Source: Mycobacterium sp.
GTDB lineage: Bacteria; Actinomycetota; Actinomycetes; Mycobacteriales; Mycobacteriaceae
Reading direction: 5' to 3'
Assembly (NCBI GenBank): GCA_025965815.1
Contig: JAOPWF010000777.1
Span: 1 to 8,923, forward strand
DNA: 8,923 bases
Part shown: piece after piece, positions 6,347 through 8,923 of the stretch
Numbering within the stretch: the stretch's first letter is position 1
Layout: each line of letters starts with the position of its first letter
Position numbers and translations under genes: made by a program
Notes under the pieces: model-generated
Told to the model about the DNA's origin: nothing
Database searches by the model: none
What the model saw: the letters and a program-made list of their open reading frames with translations, nothing else

Positions 6347-8149
6347 ATGCCACGCATGCGTGCCGTCGACGCGGCAGTGAAGATCCTCGAGCTCGAAGGC
6401 GCCACCCAGACGTTCGGACTCCCCGGGGCAGCGATCAACCCGTTCTACTCGGCGATGCGCGCCCACGGCGGGATCAAGCACGTCCTCGCCCGCCACGTGG
6501 AAGGCGCCAGCCACATGGCCGAGGGCTACACCAGAGCCAAGGCCGGCAACATCGGAATCTGCATCGGCACATCGGGTCCCGCCGGCACCGACATGATTAC
6601 CGGCCTGTACTCGGCGATCGCCGATTCGATCCCGATCCTCGCGATCACCGGTCAGGCGCCGACGTCCCGGTTGCACAAGGAGGACTTCCAGGCCGTTGAC
6701 ATCTCCGCCATCGCCGCACCGGTCACCAAGATGGCGATGACCGTGCTCGAGCCCGCCCAGGTGCCGGGCGCGTTTGCGCAGGCCTTTCACCTGATGCGTT
6801 CGGGCCGGCCGGGACCGGTGCTGATCGACCTCCCTATCGATGTGCAACTCGCCGAGATCGAGTTCGACCCCGACACCTATCAACCGCTACCGGTGTACAA
6901 GCCCCGCGCGACGCTGGCTCAAGCGACCAAGGCACTCGACATGCTCGCCGCGTCGGAGCGGCCGCTGATCGTCGCCGGCGGCGGCATCGTCAACGCCGCA
7001 GCCGAGGACCTTCTGGTGGAACTCGCCGAACTGCTCGACGTTCCGGTGGTTCCCACGCTGATGGGCTGGGGCGTGATCCCTGATGATCACCGTCTCGCAG
7101 CCGGAATGGTCGGGTTGCAGACCGCCCACCGGTACGGCAACGCGACAATGCTCGCTTCCGACTTCGTGCTCGGAATCGGGAACCGGTGGGCGAACCGCCA
7201 CACCGGCGGCCTCGACACCTACTGTGCGGGACGCACGTTCGTCCATGTCGATATCGAGCCCACCCAGATTGGGCGCGTGTTCGCGCCGGACTATGGAATC
7301 GTCTCCGACGCGAAAGCCGCCCTCGAACAGATGGTCGCCGTCGCCCGGGAACGCCGCACTGCCGGTTCACTGCCTGATCGCAGCGCGTGGGTCGAGGAAT
7401 GCCTGATCCGCAAGCGAACCATGCATCGCAAGACCCACTTTGACGACGTGCCGGTTAAACCACAGCGGGTCTACGAGGAGATGAACACGGCGTTCGGTCG
7501 CGACGTCCGCTACGTCAGCGCTATCGGTCTGTCCCAGATAGCCGGTGGCCAGTTCCTGCAGGTCTACCGACAACGGGGCTGGATCAACTGCGGCCAGGCC
7601 GGACCCCTCGGTTGGACCCTGCCCGCCGCGCTCGGAGTGGTCGCCGCCGACCCGACGGCCACGGTCGTGGGACTGTCTGGTGACTACGACTTTCAGTTCC
7701 TCATCGAGGAACTGGCTGTCGGCGCGCAGTTCAACCTGCCCTACATCCACGTCGTTGTGAACAATTCCTACCTGGGCTTGATCCGCCAGGCGCAGCGCAC
7801 GTTCGACATGAACTACCACGTGTCGCTCGGCTTCGACAACATCAACGCGCAGGAGGGCAATGACGCCGACTCCCTCACCATGCCGAAGGGATACGGCGTC
7901 GATCATCTCCGCGTCGCTGAAGGCCTGGGCTGCAAGGCCATCCGCGTGACCGATCCCGCAGATATCGCCGATGCGCTTGAACGCGCGAAATCGCTTGCCC
8001 GCGAACACAAGGTCCCCGTAGTGGTCGAAGTGTTCCTGGAGCGGATCACCAACATCGCGATGGGCACCGAGATAGACAACGTCACCGAATTCGAGGCGCT
8101 GGCTGAGGATCTCGACGATGCGCCGACCGCGTACGCACTGTTTGACTAG
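6347..8149 (+). CDS. gcl: Glyoxylate carboligase (tartronate semialdehyde synthase)
   Basis: This 600-residue, ThDP- and FAD-binding enzyme of the acetohydroxyacid synthase superfamily joins two glyoxylate molecules to tartronate semialdehyde and CO2. It begins [31 protein letters not shown] is at 49-60. V51 stands where nearly all ThDP enzymes have the catalytic Glu, a hallmark of Gcl known from the E. coli enzyme (Val51). [10 protein letters not shown] is at 74-83. The central domain is about 190-340. The ThDP/Mg motif runs from GDYDF (445-449) to NN (472-473). The length matches the family (about 593). It is the last gene of hyi-glxR-gcl, presumably cotranscribed from the operator-flanked promoter near 4369. 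IclR lies 47 bases downstream, convergent, and I see no clear terminator between them. There is no frameshift or missing motif, and this is the most secure call in the window. Confidence 0.97.
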   Translation: MPRMRAVDAAVKILELEGATQTFGLPGAAINPFYSAMRAHGGIKHVLARHVEGASHMAEGYTRAKAGNIGICIGTSGPAGTDMITGLYSAIADSIPILAITGQAPTSRLHKEDFQAVDISAIAAPVTKMAMTVLEPAQVPGAFAQAFHLMRSGRPGPVLIDLPIDVQLAEIEFDPDTYQPLPVYKPRATLAQATKALDMLAASERPLIVAGGGIVNAAAEDLLVELAELLDVPVVPTLMGWGVIPDDHRLAAGMVGLQTAHRYGNATMLASDFVLGIGNRWANRHTGGLDTYCAGRTFVHVDIEPTQIGRVFAPDYGIVSDAKAALEQMVAVARERRTAGSLPDRSAWVEECLIRKRTMHRKTHFDDVPVKPQRVYEEMNTAFGRDVRYVSAIGLSQIAGGQFLQVYRQRGWINCGQAGPLGWTLPAALGVVAADPTATVVGLSGDYDFQFLIEELAVGAQFNLPYIHVVVNNSYLGLIRQAQRTFDMNYHVSLGFDNINAQEGNDADSLTMPKGYGVDHLRVAEGLGCKAIRVTDPADIADALERAKSLAREHKVPVVVEVFLERITNIAMGTEIDNVTEFEALAEDLDDAPTAYALFD

Positions 8150-8196
8150 CAGCCTCCGGTGGGCCTACCCGCACAGGTCCAGCATGCCGACACCGC

Positions 8197-8923
8197 CTAG
8201 AGAGCGGTATCCCGCTCGAACTCCGCACTCAATTCCGACGCCACGTGCTGCAGGATCGGTGCGATGCGGTCGGCGGCGTCGAGGGTCACCCTGGCCGCTG
8301 GACCGGACACCGAGATCGCTGTCAGGGTCGGCATGTTGGGCACCGGCGCTGCGATACAACGAACACCGACCTCTTGCTCACCCTCGTCGATCGTGTATCC
8401 CCGCAGCCTGCTCTGCTTCAGGTCGGAGATCAGAGCCTCCGCGTCGGTGATGGAATTATCGGTGTAGGCCGGCATGCCTAGTCGCCCGACCAGCAAACGG
8501 ACCGCGTCGTCCGGCATCTGCAGCAGTAGCGCCTTTCCTACCCCCGTGCAGTGCAGATGCACGCGCTTTCCGACCTCGGTGAACATCCGCATCGTGTGCG
8601 CCGAGGGAACCTGAGCTACATACGCCGCCATGTTTCCGTCGAGCACCGCCATGTTCGCGGTCTCGCCGATCTGCTCGACCAGATGCGCAAGGTGTGGGCG
8701 TGACGATGCACCGAAGAGCTGTGTCGCGCTCTCCCCCAGCCGGATCAGTCGCGGTCCCAACGCGTAGCGCCGGGTGGGCAGTTGGCGGACATAACCCCTG
8801 CTGACCAGCGTGCGAATTAAACGGTGGATCGTCGGCACAGGCAATTCCGCGCGCGCGGCGAGTTCGCTTACACCGATCGATCCACCGACTGTCGCCATGA
8901 TCTCGAGGATGTCGAAGACCCGT
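8197..8923 (-). CDS. IclR-family transcriptional regulator (AllR-like), amino end cut by the window
   Basis: Reading inwards from the right edge, 241 residues are visible, ending at TAG 8199-8197. Only a short amino-terminal piece (about 10-20 residues) should be missing, since the frame continues upstream of ATG 8898 as RVFDILEI, typical of the family's first helix. Residues 1-50 are the winged helix-turn-helix (GVSELAARAELPVPTIHRLI, then the wing through RRYALGP). Residues about 75-235 are the IclR effector domain, with HLHCTGVGKALL at 122-133 and GVRCIAAPV at 186-194. AllR and related IclR proteins bound to glyoxylate-pathway genes are usually repressors released by glyoxylate or an allantoin breakdown product. 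Position beside gcl supports that role, and the paired sites at 1932-1965, 4290-4323 and 4402-4435 are its natural candidates. The effector cannot be told from sequence. Its own promoter lies outside the window. Confidence 0.92.
   Translation of the reverse strand, partial: RVFDILEIMATVGGSIGVSELAARAELPVPTIHRLIRTLVSRGYVRQLPTRRYALGPRLIRLGESATQLFGASSRPHLAHLVEQIGETANMAVLDGNMAAYVAQVPSAHTMRMFTEVGKRVHLHCTGVGKALLLQMPDDAVRLLVGRLGMPAYTDNSITDAEALISDLKQSRLRGYTIDEGEQEVGVRCIAAPVPNMPTLTAISVSGPAARVTLDAADRIAPILQHVASELSAEFERDTAL

Noticed and set aside
8150..8196. Terminator between gcl and the IclR gene
   Set aside because: No stem with adequate arms and loop, and no T-run, could be found in the 47-base gap.
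1..8923. tRNA, rRNA, CRISPR array, insertion sequence or attachment site
   Set aside because: No cloverleaf-like segment, repeat-spacer pattern, transposase motif or paired terminal repeats were seen on reading both strands.

Overview
The window is a GC-rich stretch with the codon use and gene content of an actinobacterium. The protein styles resemble the Rhodococcus/Gordonia/Mycobacterium group, but that genus-level placement is inference from recollection of homologues, not from a search. It is a glyoxylate-to-glycerate locus. Five genes appear intact within the window: a membrane-type FAD/Fe-S 2-hydroxyacid oxidoreductase (C-terminus beyond the left edge), glycerate kinase, hydroxypyruvate isomerase, tartronate semialdehyde reductase and glyoxylate carboligase. 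An IclR-family regulator runs off the right edge.

Layout from left to right. Positions 1-1716 (minus) hold the oxidoreductase. It overlaps by ATGA a 54-codon reading frame (1713-1877, minus) that is the amino-terminal stub of a serine/alanine-glyoxylate aminotransferase with the rest deleted. Facing away from it, 1984-3029 (plus) is a MatC/SLC13-type dicarboxylate permease that has lost its amino-terminal part and carries three single-base frameshifts. Glycerate kinase (3076-4215, minus) converges on this permease relic. A 339-base control region (4216-4554) separates glycerate kinase from the divergent operon hyi-glxR-gcl (4555-8149, plus). The IclR gene (8197-8923, minus) converges on gcl.

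How the genes work together: glyoxylate, which the oxidoreductase may supply from glycolate, is condensed by Gcl to tartronate semialdehyde and CO2. GlxR reduces that product to D-glycerate, and glycerate kinase phosphorylates it into lower glycolysis. Hyi interconverts hydroxypyruvate and tartronate semialdehyde. The lost aminotransferase would have linked glyoxylate to serine, glycine and hydroxypyruvate, and the lost permease would have imported a dicarboxylate-like acid. Only the core carboligase route remains intact here.

The most notable non-coding signal is a set of six 13-base partial palindromes of the form WTCG-N5-YGRW. They lie in three pairs, each pair exactly 21 bases centre to centre, at the three promoter regions. 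In the glxK/hyi control region the pairs and two perfect TTGACA boxes are mirror-symmetric about one point (4362.5). These are good candidates for operators of the IclR protein. I see no previously undescribed enzyme system. The interest lies in the operator geometry and in the selective decay of two accessory genes.
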